A program made the position numbers and the translations under genes. Of a stretch of 64,000 nt of DNA, positions 9,519 through 18,293 are shown one piece after another. The stretch lies in contig NZ_MUXY01000001.1 in the NCBI RefSeq assembly GCF_002015035.1, positions 123,100-187,099 of the forward strand. The letters run 5' to 3'. Numbering within the stretch: position 1 is the first letter of the stretch; each line of letters starts with the position of its first letter. This DNA is from Haemophilus parahaemolyticus (GTDB taxonomy: Bacteria > Pseudomonadota > Gammaproteobacteria > Enterobacterales > Pasteurellaceae). Under the pieces are notes generated by a model, which saw only the letters and a program-made list of their open reading frames with translations, ran no database searches and had not been told where the DNA came from.

Positions 9519-9562
9519 TCTGCCAAATCTCCCCTACCCCTCTTTGCTAAAGAGGGGATTTT
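9519..9562 (+). repeat. REP-like unit A (44 bp)
   Basis: Begins CTGCCAAATCTCCCCTACCC and contains the hairpin CCCCTCTTT-GCT-AAAGAGGGG followed by ATTTT, so it could terminate transcription. It is paired with inverted unit B 71 bp away, between the symporter and purine permease genes. Confidence 0.8.
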
Positions 9563-9633
9563 CTCTCTGGGAATTTCAATATTCTCTTTCCAAACCACTA
9601 AAATATGTATGAGCCAATTATTCTATTTTTATA

Positions 9634-9678
9634 AAAAATCCCCCTCTTTAGCAAAGAGGGGTAGGGGAGATTTGGCAG
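9634..9678 (-). repeat. REP-like unit B, inverted relative to unit A
   Basis: The reverse complement matches unit A almost base for base (ends GGGGAGATTTGGCAG on the plus strand). Same internal hairpin. It lies just downstream of the purine permease stop, where it may act as its terminator. Confidence 0.8.
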
Positions 9679-9716
9679 TTTTAATTAGCGAAGAAATTAC
9701 ATTGATAGTAAATCGG

Positions 9717-11012
9717 TTATCCAACCCAAACAAATTTAATCAAAAACAAGATCGATACTACTGCAACAGAAGGGTTGATCTCTTTAAATCTGCCTGTACA
9801 AGCCTTCATTACGCAATAGCTGATAAATCCGAAAGCAATGCCTTCCGTAATTGAGTAAGTAAATGGCATCATCGCAGTAGTGATGAATGCAGGGGTGGCT
9901 TCGGTTAAGTCATCCCATTTCACTTCAATCAGGCTTGAAGCCATTAAAATGCCCACAAACACCAATGCTCCAGCGGTTGCATAAGCAGGCACAACACTTG
10001 CCAGTGGAGAGAAGAAAATGGTCAGCAAGAAGAGCACGCCAATCACAACCGCCGTTAAGCCTGTTCGACCACCAACTGATACGCCTGAACCGCTTTCAAT
10101 GTAAGTACTAACCGCCGATGTGCCCATTAACGAGCCTGCCATTGCTGCAGTGCTATCTACAAAAAGTGCTTGTTTCATCCGAGGAAAACGCCCTTGTTTA
10201 TCAGCAAAGCCTGCTTTGGTCGTTACTGCAATTAGCGTGCCTGAGCTATCAAAAAGGTTAACAAGTAAAAATGAGAAAATGATACCAAATAAACCTAAAT
10301 CAAACGCACCAGCAACATCCACTTGCCCAACAACAGAATCTAAACTTGGTGGCATAGAAACAATACCGTGGAAAGCTACTGCAGGATCGAAAATCAAGGC
10401 AAGCCCTGTGATGAGTGCGATGGAAATTAATACGCCTGAATGAATGCCTTTGGCGGATAAAATCACAATCACAAAGAAACCGAGCACACCTAACAAGACT
10501 TTTGGATCGTGCAAATCGCCCAAAGCAACTAAGGTATCAGCATTCGGCACAACAATGCCCATATTTTTAAAGCCGATTAAAGCAATAAACAAGCCGATAC
10601 CCGCACCAATCCCAACACGCAAACCGTGCGGAATTGATGCCATAAACCAGTAGCGAATTTTAAGCAAGGTAAGCAAGAATAAGCCGACCGAGCCTAAGAA
10701 AATTGCCCCCATCCCGACTTGCCACGAGTAACCCAATTTTTGCACGACAACAAACGCAAAAAAGGCATTCAAGCCCATCGCGGGTGCAAGTGCGATTGGA
10801 AGATTACTGAATAATCCCATGGCAATCGTACCGAACGCTGCAATTAAACAGGTGGTTACGAATACCACTTGCGTATCCATTCCTGTAATGCCTAAGATCG
10901 ATGGGTTCACAAACACGATATAAACCATCGTGAAGAAAGTGGTAATCCCCGCAATCACTTCAGTTTTAGCATTACTGCCTTTCTCTTTTAATGCGAATAA
11001 TTTTTCTAGCAT
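9717..11012 (-). CDS. AzgA-family purine (adenine/guanine/hypoxanthine) permease
   Basis: A 431-residue membrane protein of the NCS2/AzgA type, with the diagnostic stretches GITTFFTMVYIVFVNPSIL (helix 1), LAPAMGLNAFFAF and DSSGTLIAVTTKAGF. Relatives in E. coli (GhxP/GhxQ, PurP) are H+ symporters for guanine/hypoxanthine or adenine; I cannot choose between them. It lies 14 bp downstream of usg in the same direction, so the two may be co-transcribed. It fits with deoD and gpt in the window as part of purine salvage. Confidence 0.88.
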   Translation of the reverse strand: MLEKLFALKEKGSNAKTEVIAGITTFFTMVYIVFVNPSILGITGMDTQVVFVTTCLIAAFGTIAMGLFSNLPIALAPAMGLNAFFAFVVVQKLGYSWQVGMGAIFLGSVGLFLLTLLKIRYWFMASIPHGLRVGIGAGIGLFIALIGFKNMGIVVPNADTLVALGDLHDPKVLLGVLGFFVIVILSAKGIHSGVLISIALITGLALIFDPAVAFHGIVSMPPSLDSVVGQVDVAGAFDLGLFGIIFSFLLVNLFDSSGTLIAVTTKAGFADKQGRFPRMKQALFVDSTAAMAGSLMGTSAVSTYIESGSGVSVGGRTGLTAVVIGVLFLLTIFFSPLASVVPAYATAGALVFVGILMASSLIEVKWDDLTEATPAFITTAMMPFTYSITEGIAFGFISYCVMKACTGRFKEINPSVAVVSILFLIKFVWVG

Positions 11013-11026
11013 TCTCTTTGCCTCAA

Positions 11027-12013
11027 TTAGTAATCTAACACCAATGCCAATAATTCAACCGCTAAAAATGCAAGGCTAAATTTTTGTTCATCGGCAACAG
11101 ACCAGAATTGCAAAGCATTTTCCTCTTTTGCAAGTAACTGGCTGATTTGCAATGCATTTTGCTCTTCATTTTCACCATTTTTCACCGGCGTTTGTACTTC
11201 ATTTTCGCTGAAATGAATCCAAGCATTGTTTTCCCAATCGGCACTTAATGCTTCCACATCTAATTCATATTCAGACTGGACGGAAACCATTTGTGATACG
11301 CCATAGAACACAGGCACTTGTACTGAGTGGAAAGTCACGAAAGCGGTTAAATTTGGCAAAACTTTTGCGAGTTGCAATTCAAACACACGAGAGAATGGCA
11401 GTTGTTTTTCTTTGCCTTGTACATTTGCAGGCACAACATCAAAGGCAATGCGTTCTGCATTTTCATCAAACGGGATACCGTTTAATAAACGTGCGGTTTG
11501 CCCTGCTAATTCTTTCACTTTTTCTTCACCAAAATAGGCTGATGGCAGAAGTGAAGTCACGAAAATCTGGCTAAGTTGTTGATCTAAAATCGGTTGTAAT
11601 GCAAGCACTAATTGCGAAATTTGCGGATTAGCCAATGCCACAATGTTGTGTTCACGAAGGTTAATGAGGGCTTCATTATTCACATTTGGCACAATCACTG
11701 GCACATTACCAATCAGCGAGGTAATGCCAAACAGATCGAGAATAATACAGCCCGCTTGAGCGGCTTTTGCTAAGGTTTCTGCTTGAGCCATTGGGGCAGC
11801 AAATAACACATGGGTAAATTGCGACCAATCAAGATTATCTAATTCAAATTGCTCAACGGCTTTCGTGCCGAAACGGAGGTTTTGCTCTTCGCCAAAAGGT
11901 TCGATTTCAACCGCAGAAACTTTATCAAAGGTCAAATTACTGTTTTCTAATGCTTCAAGTAATTTTTCAGCTAGGGTAAAATCAGCGGCAATGGCGAGAT
12001 AAATTTGAGACAT
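11027..12013 (-). CDS. usg: USG-1 protein homologue (aspartate-semialdehyde dehydrogenase-like)
   Basis: 328 residues resembling the ASADH fold: NAD(P)-binding region at the N-terminus (IYLAIAADFTLAEKLLEALE) and FLAPMAQA-like and IVALANPQISQLV segments where Asd has its active-site Cys. Here the sequence is NPQ, without cysteine, so Asd activity is unlikely. Function unknown. The start at ATG 12013 has GGAAG upstream; a longer in-frame reading would run into the divergent ybaK gene and is rejected. Confidence 0.75.
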   Translation of the reverse strand: MSQIYLAIAADFTLAEKLLEALENSNLTFDKVSAVEIEPFGEEQNLRFGTKAVEQFELDNLDWSQFTHVLFAAPMAQAETLAKAAQAGCIILDLFGITSLIGNVPVIVPNVNNEALINLREHNIVALANPQISQLVLALQPILDQQLSQIFVTSLLPSAYFGEEKVKELAGQTARLLNGIPFDENAERIAFDVVPANVQGKEKQLPFSRVFELQLAKVLPNLTAFVTFHSVQVPVFYGVSQMVSVQSEYELDVEALSADWENNAWIHFSENEVQTPVKNGENEEQNALQISQLLAKEENALQFWSVADEQKFSLAFLAVELLALVLDY

Positions 12014-12080
12014 TTTATCTTCCTTATTTGCATTTAAAGTGTATAAAGCATGATTATAACCTAATTTCAAGGAGCGAGTG

Positions 12081-12554
12081 ATGACACCAGCGGTAAATCT
12101 TTTGAAAAAACAGAAAATTGCTTTCCAACTACACCCATACGAACACGATCCGAATAACACGAATTTTGGGCAAGAAGCGGTCGAAAAATTAGGCATTGAT
12201 GCAAATCAGACGTTTAAAACGTTGTTAGTGGCAGAAAATGGCGATCAGAAGAAACTTGCTGTGATGGTTGTGCCCGTTTCAAGCACGTTAAATTTGAAAA
12301 AAGCGGCTCACGCCTTAGGCGTAAAAAAAGTAGAAATGGCAGATAAAGAAATCGCACAAAAAATAACAGGCTATCTGCTTGGGGGTATTAGTCCACTTGG
12401 GCAGAAAAAACGTTTACCTACGGTGATCGATGAATCGGCAACGCTGTTTGCAACAATGTTTGTTTCAGGCGGAAAACGTGGTTTAGACGTAGAACTCGCC
12501 CCACAAGATTTAGCGAAAGTGTTGGATGCGAAGTTTATGGAGATTAGAGATTAA
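12081..12554 (+). CDS. ybaK: Cys-tRNA(Pro)/Cys-tRNA(Cys) deacylase YbaK
   Basis: 157 residues, the normal length. It is an EbsC/YbaK trans-editing domain: conserved FKTLLV (the lysine acts in substrate handling), [17 protein letters not shown] and [11 protein letters not shown]. It clears Cys mischarged onto tRNA-Pro by ProRS. AAGGAG at 12069 fits ATG 12081 better than the in-frame GTG three codons' worth upstream at 12078. Divergent from usg by 67 bp. Confidence 0.9.
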   Translation: MTPAVNLLKKQKIAFQLHPYEHDPNNTNFGQEAVEKLGIDANQTFKTLLVAENGDQKKLAVMVVPVSSTLNLKKAAHALGVKKVEMADKEIAQKITGYLLGGISPLGQKKRLPTVIDESATLFATMFVSGGKRGLDVELAPQDLAKVLDAKFMEIRD

Positions 12555-12562
12555 ACGAAAAT

Positions 12563-12600
12563 GTTGGAGGCGGAAAAATCAGTCATCATTCCACCTCTCT
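12563..12600. terminator. Weak hairpin between convergent ybaK and msrA
   Basis: GGAGGCGGAA pairs imperfectly with TTCCACCTC across a short loop. No clean T-run. Confidence 0.35.
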
Positions 12601-12602
12601 TC

Positions 12603-13112
12603 TTATTTTTGATTATTCAAAATCTCATTCATCAATTGAATATCAATGTGGCAATAGCCATTTGGATTTTTATCTAAATAATCTTGATGATACTCTTCCG
12701 CAGGGAAATAGTGCTCAAGCGGTTTATTTTCAACAGCAAGTGGCTGATTATATTGTGCTTGCAGTGAATTTAAAGCCTGAGTAACCACATCTTTATCGGC
12801 TAAATTGCTGTAATAAATGCCCGTGCGATATTGAATACCTTTATCTTCGCCTTGTTGATTGATACTGATTGGATCAATCACTTTAAAATAGTAATCTAGC
12901 AAAGTTTCAAGGCTAATTTTATTCGCATCATAAGTTACTTTTACCACTTCTGCATGTCCACTTCCTGAGCATACATCTTGATAGCTTGGATTTTCGGTGC
13001 TGCCATTGGCATAGCCTGATTGAGCATCAATCACACCGTTAATACGTTGCATAAAGGCTTCAGTTCCCCAAAAGCAGCCACCCGCTAAATAAATTTCACG
13101 AATATTTGACAT
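12603..13112 (-). CDS. msrA: Peptide methionine-(S)-sulfoxide reductase MsrA
   Basis: 169 residues. The catalytic motif GGCFWGTE (Cys13) is at the N-terminus, followed by SGYANGS, VCSGSGHAEVVKV and EEYHQDYLDKNP, all standard MsrA elements. It repairs Met-S-sulfoxide in the cytoplasm. There is no fused MsrB domain, unlike the PilB-type fusions found in some relatives, and no signal peptide. Confidence 0.94.
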   Translation of the reverse strand: MSNIREIYLAGGCFWGTEAFMQRINGVIDAQSGYANGSTENPSYQDVCSGSGHAEVVKVTYDANKISLETLLDYYFKVIDPISINQQGEDKGIQYRTGIYYSNLADKDVVTQALNSLQAQYNQPLAVENKPLEHYFPAEEYHQDYLDKNPNGYCHIDIQLMNEILNNQK

Positions 13113-13163
13113 AAATCCCTCGTTATTCTTTTGTTTGTAATGAATAGAAAAATGTACCTTGTA

Positions 13164-13808
13164 TTATAGAACTGAAAATCGTCTTTCCAATAGTAAATAA
13201 GTGCCCTGAATAATCCAACCAACGGTTAAAGCAAAAAGGATCGTGCTGATGCCAAAGGTTCCCCCCATAAAAATGCCGAAACAGCAAACACTAATTTCAA
13301 TAGCTGTCCGAACACGACCTACATTCCAACCATATTTTTGGCAAATACCTACCATTAACCCATCACGAGGACCAGTGCCTAATTTGCAGGAAAGATAGAA
13401 AGCTGTACCAATGCTGAAGATGATAATACCGAAGATCATATAAAAAATACGAGTAGATAAGAGTTCAGGCGGTTCTACCCATTTGGTTGTTTGATCGATA
13501 AAAAAGGAGATGATGAGTACGTTGAGAATCGTCCCTAAACCAAATTTAAGTTTGAAAGGGATCCAAAATAGGAGAACAATCACACTAATTAATGCAATTG
13601 CCCAACCAATGGACATTCCTGTTTGTAAGGCTAAACCTTGCGAAAGCACCGTCCAAGGTGCATTACCTAATTTAGCAGAAACAAGCAAGCCTTCGCCAAT
13701 GCCCATAATTGCCATAGCAATAGAGATAATCAGCAAATTGGTAGGTTCGATTTGCCATTGATGCTTGGCTGCCCAAGGCATAAGTGGAATAGGCGTTTTT
13801 TTCGACAT
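13164..13808 (-). CDS. YczE/YyaS-type membrane protein of unknown function
   Basis: 214 residues with about five hydrophobic helices. Two matching segments, GEGLLVSAKLGNAPWTVLS and FYLSCKLGTGPRDGLMVG, are characteristic of the YczE/YyaS (YitT-like) group and suggest an internal duplication. Substrate unknown. It stands alone, divergent from nupC. Confidence 0.7.
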   Translation of the reverse strand: MSKKTPIPLMPWAAKHQWQIEPTNLLIISIAMAIMGIGEGLLVSAKLGNAPWTVLSQGLALQTGMSIGWAIALISVIVLLFWIPFKLKFGLGTILNVLIISFFIDQTTKWVEPPELLSTRIFYMIFGIIIFSIGTAFYLSCKLGTGPRDGLMVGICQKYGWNVGRVRTAIEISVCCFGIFMGGTFGISTILFALTVGWIIQGTYLLLERRFSVL

Positions 13809-13926
13809 AATGTGTAGCGATAAAATTGTTTTAGTCGTTGAAAATAATATAGCATAAACAAATTGTATTTTTATAATATTTCGGAATAAAAAATAATTAA
13901 GATTTTTTAATCAATAGCATAAAAGT

Positions 13927-13940
13927 TTGATAAAAATCAG
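13927..13940. promoter_or_regulatory. Possible FNR-type site upstream of nupC
   Basis: TTGAT-AAAA-ATCAG, one mismatch from the FNR palindrome, about 100 bp before the nupC ATG in a very AT-rich gap. Chance occurrence is possible. Confidence 0.35.
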
Positions 13941-14039
13941 AAGATTTTTTTTTAAAAAGTCGTTATAGTAACCAAACTTTTTTACCACTTCGTTTTTTTA
14001 AGTAAAAAACGATTAATATTTCACTTTTTTGAGGTTTTT

Positions 14040-15302
14040 ATGGACGCTTTAAACAGCCTTTTAGGTATTGTTGTATTGCTTTTAATTGCCTTTTTACTTT
14101 CTTCAAATAAAAAAGCAATTAATTATCGAACTGTATTAGGTGCGTTGGGTTTACAAGTTGGGCTTGGTGCATTAATTCTTTACGTTCCCGCAGGCCGCCA
14201 TGTATTACAAGCATTGGCTGATGGCGTAAATAACGTAATCGGTTATGGCTTTGAAGGTATTAAATTCGTATTTGGTGGCTTAGCAAGCGATAAAATTTTC
14301 GAAGTAATGGGCGGTGATGGTTTTATTTTCGCAGTTCGTGTTCTCCCTTCAATCGTATTCTTCTCTGCATTAATCTCTCTTCTTTATTACATTGGCGTAA
14401 TGCAATGGATCATCAAAATTATTGGTGGCGGCTTACAAAAATTATTAGGCACTTCAAAAGCAGAATCTATGTCTGCAGCGGCTAACATTTTCGTAGGTCA
14501 AACTGAAGCACCTTTGATCGTAAAACCTTACATCAGCAAAATGACTGAATCTGAGTTATTTGCAGTAATGGCAGGTGGTCTTGCTTCTATTGCAGGTTCT
14601 GTAATGGCAGGTTATGCAGGTATGGGTGTGCCATTAACCTACTTAATTGCAGCATCATTTATGGCAGCACCAGCAGGTTTATTATTTGCAAAAATTTTAG
14701 TACCACAAACTGAATCATTTAACGATGACATGGCGAAGGTTGAAATGGAACAACCTGCGAATATCCTTGATGCTGCTGCTGCGGGTGCAGGTGCAGGTAT
14801 GCAACTTGCATTAAACGTTGGTGCAATGTTAATCGCATTCGTCGCATTAATCGCATTATTAAACGGTATCTTAGGCGGTATCGGTGGTTGGATTGGTATG
14901 CCAGAGCTTTCATTAGGTATGCTTTTCGGCTACATTTTCCGACCGCTTGCATGGGTAATCGGTGTACCATGGGAAGAAGCACACATTGCAGGTCAAATGA
15001 TTGGTACGAAATTAGCAATCAACGAATTCGTCGGTTATTTAGAGTTTACTAAATACTTATCTCCTGAAGCTCCTGTAATGCTAACCGATAAAACTAAAGC
15101 AATTATTACCTTTGCATTGTGTGGTTTTGCAAACTTCAGTTCAATTGCAATCTTAATTGGTGGTTTAGGTGGTATGGCACCAAATCGTCGTGGTGATATT
15201 GCTCGTCTTGGTATCAAGGCGGTTATTGCCGGTTCATTGGCTAACTTAATGAGTGCAACCATTGCAGGCTTATTTATCGGTTTAGGCGGTTCGATCGCAT
15301 AA
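14040..15302 (+). CDS. nupC: NupC-family concentrative nucleoside transporter
   Basis: A 420-residue CNT-family H+/nucleoside symporter in the inner membrane. Conserved features include [28 protein letters not shown], a GG(L)[15 protein letters not shown] repeat and the C-terminal [25 protein letters not shown]. Upstream GAGG at the correct distance supports ATG 14040. deoD follows in the same direction 127 bp later, linking nucleoside import to phosphorolysis. Confidence 0.93.
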   Translation: MDALNSLLGIVVLLLIAFLLSSNKKAINYRTVLGALGLQVGLGALILYVPAGRHVLQALADGVNNVIGYGFEGIKFVFGGLASDKIFEVMGGDGFIFAVRVLPSIVFFSALISLLYYIGVMQWIIKIIGGGLQKLLGTSKAESMSAAANIFVGQTEAPLIVKPYISKMTESELFAVMAGGLASIAGSVMAGYAGMGVPLTYLIAASFMAAPAGLLFAKILVPQTESFNDDMAKVEMEQPANILDAAAAGAGAGMQLALNVGAMLIAFVALIALLNGILGGIGGWIGMPELSLGMLFGYIFRPLAWVIGVPWEEAHIAGQMIGTKLAINEFVGYLEFTKYLSPEAPVMLTDKTKAIITFALCGFANFSSIAILIGGLGGMAPNRRGDIARLGIKAVIAGSLANLMSATIAGLFIGLGGSIA

Positions 15303-15319
15303 TCAAAATTTAATCTACA

Positions 15320-15344
15320 TAACACCACGGTTAACGTGGTGTTA
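15320..15344 (+). terminator. Hairpin between nupC and deoD
   Basis: TAACACCACG-GTTAA-CGTGGTGTTA, a perfect 10-bp stem without a good T-run. It could attenuate readthrough or stabilise nupC mRNA. Confidence 0.5.
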
Positions 15345-15357
15345 TACTTTATAGCAA

Positions 15358-15373
15358 CCGAAAACGTTTGCTT
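15358..15373. promoter_or_regulatory. Candidate PurR-type operator before deoD
   Basis: CCGAAAACGTTTGCTT matches the enterobacterial PurR consensus ACGCAAACGTTTGCGT at 13 of 16 positions, including the central AAACGTTTGC. It is 56 bp before the deoD ATG. Confidence 0.4.
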
Positions 15374-15428
15374 AAGTTTTCATCAATTCTCACTTGAGAA
15401 TGTTTTTATATATAAAGAGGAAAGAAAA

Positions 15429-16145
15429 ATGACTCCACATATTAATGCTCCTGAAGGTGCTTTTGCTGATGTTGTAATTATGCCAGGTGACCCACTTCGT
15501 GCTAAATACATTGCAGAAAAATTCTTAGACGATGCGAAATTAGTGACTGACGTTCGTAACATGTTTGGTTACACAGGTACTTACAAAGGTCGCCGCATCT
15601 CTGTAATGGGACACGGTATGGGAATTCCTTCAGCATCTATCTACACCAAAGAGTTAATCACCGAATACGGCGTAAAAAAAATTATCCGTGTTGGTACTTG
15701 TGGTGCAGTACGCCCAGATGTACACGTTTATGATGTAGTAATCGGTTTAGGAGCTTGCACAGACTCAAAAGTAAACCGTATCCGTTTCAAAGATAACGAC
15801 TTCGCACCAATCGCAGACTTTGGTATGACTATGGCAGCGGTTGAAGCGGCAAAACAAAAAGGTATCGAAGTGAAAGTGGGTAACTTATTTAGTGCTGATT
15901 TATTCTACACACCAGACGTTGAAATGTTCGACTTGATGGAAAAATACGGCATCGTAGGTGTTGAAATGGAAGCGGCTGGCGTGTATGCGGTAGCTGCTGA
16001 ATACGGTGCAAAAGCATTAGCAATTTGTACAGTATCTGACCACATTCGTACGCACGAAGTGACTAGTGCAGAAGAACGTCAATTAACCTTTAACGGTATG
16101 ATTGAAATCGCATTAGAATCTGTGTTAATTGGTGACCAACAATAA
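15429..16145 (+). CDS. deoD: Purine nucleoside phosphorylase DeoD
   Basis: 238 residues, the hexameric PNP of enteric type (E. coli DeoD is 239). Signature features: [20 protein letters not shown], the ribose/phosphate site RVGTCGAV and the base-site [20 protein letters not shown], then [12 protein letters not shown] with the catalytic Asp. It cleaves purine (deoxy)nucleosides from NupC. The start at ATG 15429 has AGAGGA upstream; an in-frame extension to 15336 crosses the nupC hairpin and is rejected. Confidence 0.95.
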   Translation: MTPHINAPEGAFADVVIMPGDPLRAKYIAEKFLDDAKLVTDVRNMFGYTGTYKGRRISVMGHGMGIPSASIYTKELITEYGVKKIIRVGTCGAVRPDVHVYDVVIGLGACTDSKVNRIRFKDNDFAPIADFGMTMAAVEAAKQKGIEVKVGNLFSADLFYTPDVEMFDLMEKYGIVGVEMEAAGVYAVAAEYGAKALAICTVSDHIRTHEVTSAEERQLTFNGMIEIALESVLIGDQQ

Positions 16146-16157
16146 TTGATTGAATTA

Positions 16158-16188
16158 TCCCTCAAACGAAAGTTTGGGGGATTTTTAT
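16158..16188 (+). terminator. Intrinsic terminator after deoD
   Basis: TCCCTCAAAC-GAAA-GTTTGGGGGA followed by TTTTTAT, 12 bp from the stop. Confidence 0.8.
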
Positions 16189-16210
16189 ATCTGCTATTTA
16201 CTCAATATTT

Positions 16211-16250
16211 TGCATAATTATGCAATTTTATTGTGATGAAATTCAATTCA
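16211..16250. promoter_or_regulatory. Candidate ARG boxes upstream of argC
   Basis: TGCATAATTATGCA at 16211-16224 is a perfect palindrome close to the ArgR half-site pattern TGAAT-wwww-ATTCA. TGAAATTCAATTCA at 16237-16250 differs from it at few positions. The 26-bp centre spacing is larger than the usual 21 bp for tandem ARG boxes, so this is tentative. Confidence 0.4.
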
Positions 16251-16289
16251 GTATAAACTACCCAAAATTCAAAAAAACAGGAAGCCAAT

Positions 16290-17231
16290 ATGAGCAAATA
16301 CAAAATTTTCGTCGATGGTGCTGTCGGCACAACAGGTTTACGCATTTTCGATCGCTTAGGACAAGCGGACGATATTGAATTACTGACCTTACCAGAGGAA
16401 CAACGCAAAGATTTGAATGCTCGTGTGGCAAAAGTAGCTGAGGCGGATTTAACTTTTCTTTGCTTGCCAGATAAAGCCTCAAAAGAGCTTGTCGCTCACG
16501 TGCCTGTGAACGCTCGTATTTGCGATACTTCAACGGCTCATCGGGTTAATCCTGATTGGGTTTATGGGTTTGCAGAACTTTCAGGGCAGCGTGAAAAACT
16601 CAAAAATGCGAACCGCGTTGCTGTGCCAGGTTGCCACGCGACAGGCTATATTGCTTTGGTTCGCCCATTGATTGAAAAAGGTATTTTGCCTGAAGATTAC
16701 CCACTTTCTTGCCACTCTTTAACAGGCTATTCGGGTGGTGGTAAAGGGATGATTGCGGAATATGCAGATGCAAAGCGTGCTGAAAAATATGATGCCCCGC
16801 GCGTGTATGGCTTGAGCTTAAAGCACAAACACTTGCCTGAAATGCAAGTGATGACAGGGGCGAGCCAACCACCAATTTTTACTCCTGTGGTGGCAGACTA
16901 TTATAGCGGAATGTTGGTTAGCGTACCTGTACCAATCATTGCCTTACAAGCGGTCAAAAATGGCGAAGATGTTGCAAAATTATTGGCGGATTATTATCAA
17001 GATTCTAAACTGATTGGTGTGCATAATTATGCAGAAATGCCAGAGGATAATATGCTTGCGTCGAACCAATTAAGCGGTAAAGATAACCTCGAAATTTTTG
17101 TTTATGGTAACGAGACTCAGCTGTTATTGGTTGCTCGCTTTGATAATTTGGGTAAAGGTGCATCGGGGGCAGCGGTGCAATGTATGAATATTATGCTTGG
17201 GCGTGAAGAAACCGCTGGGCTTGAACTTTAA
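16290..17231 (+). CDS. argC: N-acetyl-gamma-glutamyl-phosphate reductase ArgC (short type)
   Basis: 313 residues: the less common, short ArgC class rather than the roughly 340-residue enteric type. N-terminal Rossmann motif FVDGAVGTTGLRI, catalytic cysteine at 115 (VAVPGCHATGY), and the His-containing SLKHKHLPEM further on. It reduces N-acetylglutamyl phosphate to the semialdehyde in arginine synthesis. First gene of argC-argB-argD, with 8 bp to argB. Confidence 0.93.
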   Translation: MSKYKIFVDGAVGTTGLRIFDRLGQADDIELLTLPEEQRKDLNARVAKVAEADLTFLCLPDKASKELVAHVPVNARICDTSTAHRVNPDWVYGFAELSGQREKLKNANRVAVPGCHATGYIALVRPLIEKGILPEDYPLSCHSLTGYSGGGKGMIAEYADAKRAEKYDAPRVYGLSLKHKHLPEMQVMTGASQPPIFTPVVADYYSGMLVSVPVPIIALQAVKNGEDVAKLLADYYQDSKLIGVHNYAEMPEDNMLASNQLSGKDNLEIFVYGNETQLLLVARFDNLGKGASGAAVQCMNIMLGREETAGLEL

Positions 17232-17239
17232 GGAAAAAT

Positions 17240-18094
17240 ATGCAAACAGAAGAGATTATCCAATTCGCAAATCTATTAGAAAAATCGACCGCTTACCTCG
17301 CAAAATGGCAAGGTAAAACCCTCGTGGTGAAATATGGCGGCAATGCGATGATCAATGAAATGCTCAAACAAGCAGTAATGAAAGATATTTTATTACTCAA
17401 TCAATTAGGTGTAAAAATCGTACTGGTACACGGCGGTGGCCCTGAAATTTCTCAAGGTATTAAGTTACTCGGCAAGGAACCGCAATTTATCAACGGATTA
17501 CGTGTTACCGATAAAGAAACCATCGACGTGGTGCTACAAATGTTGGCAGGAAAAGTGAATAAAAGCCTTGTTGCTTTGCTTAAAGGCAAAGGCGTGGGGC
17601 TATGCGGGGCAGACGGTGCAATGATTGAGTGCGAGAAATTGCAAGCGGATGTGGATTACGGCTTTGTGGGCAATATCACCAAAGTGAATACTCAGTTGTT
17701 GGAACTGGCACTGAACGCCAACCTGATTCCCGTGATTTCAACGGTCGGTGTAGATACAAGCGGTCAAATTTATAATATCAATGCCGACACCGCCGCAAGT
17801 GAAATTGCAATGGCATTGAAAGCGGAAAAATTAGTGAGTATGACTGATATTGCAGGGTTATTACGTGATCGTTTTGATGAGAGTACGCTCATTCCCGAAG
17901 TGAATGTCGAAGACATACACGCCCTCATTGATGAGGGCATTATCGCAGGCGGAATGATCCCGAAAATTGCTTGCTGTATGGATTTTATCCAAGCAGGTGG
18001 CAAAGAGGCTTCAATTATTGACGGGCGAGTAGAACACGCCATTTTGCTTGAAATGTTGAGCGACAAAGGCAACAGCACAAGGTTTTATGCGTAA
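17240..18094 (+). CDS. argB: Acetylglutamate kinase ArgB
   Basis: A 284-residue amino-acid kinase. VVKYGGNAM carries the phosphate-binding lysine; LVHGGGPEIS is the glycine-rich loop; LSMTDIAGLL-like (VSMTDIAGLL) and GGMIPKIACC complete the active site. The length and N-terminal extension resemble the larger, often arginine-regulated NAGK forms rather than the 258-residue E. coli enzyme; inhibition by arginine is inferred, not shown. It sits directly after argC with its own AGGA. A REP pair separates it from argD. Confidence 0.93.
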   Translation: MQTEEIIQFANLLEKSTAYLAKWQGKTLVVKYGGNAMINEMLKQAVMKDILLLNQLGVKIVLVHGGGPEISQGIKLLGKEPQFINGLRVTDKETIDVVLQMLAGKVNKSLVALLKGKGVGLCGADGAMIECEKLQADVDYGFVGNITKVNTQLLELALNANLIPVISTVGVDTSGQIYNINADTAASEIAMALKAEKLVSMTDIAGLLRDRFDESTLIPEVNVEDIHALIDEGIIAGGMIPKIACCMDFIQAGGKEASIIDGRVEHAILLEMLSDKGNSTRFYA

Positions 18095-18134
18095 AAATCC
18101 CCTTCTTTAGAAAAGAGGGGTTAGGGGAGATTTG
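18093..18134 (-). repeat. REP-like unit C
   Basis: Matches unit B orientation (AATCCCCTTCTTTAG then AAAAGAGGGG, GGGGAGATTT). Its first bases overlap the argB stop. With unit D it occupies the argB-argD gap, and its hairpin could attenuate argD. Confidence 0.75.
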
Positions 18135-18212
18135 ATTGCGATATCGATTTCCTCTATGTAGCTTAATTTTGCAAACATTATCGAAAAATTAACCGCTTTC
18201 TTCGGTAATACC

Positions 18213-18254
18213 TTCTGCCAAATCTCCCCCAGCCCCTCTTTGCTAAAGAGGGGA
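18213..18254 (+). repeat. REP-like unit D, inverted relative to unit C
   Basis: CTGCCAAATCTCCCCCAGCC then CCCCTCTTT-GCT-AAAGAGGGG. It ends 39 bp before the argD ATG. Confidence 0.8.
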
Positions 18255-18293
18255 GCTATAAATAAGCGGTGAAATTTTAAAGGAAAAAACACA

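Noticed and set aside
10120..10443. 107-codon ORF antisense to the purine permease
   Set aside because: It is a shadow of the membrane protein gene, with no recognisable domain or start signal. The same applies to the other opposite-strand ORFs inside conserved genes.
12014..12196. N-terminal extension of usg
   Set aside because: It overlaps the ybaK gene on the other strand; a good Shine-Dalgarno supports ATG 12013.
15336..15428. In-frame extension of deoD
   Set aside because: It includes the nupC hairpin and PurR-like site; DeoD homologues start at MTPHINAP.
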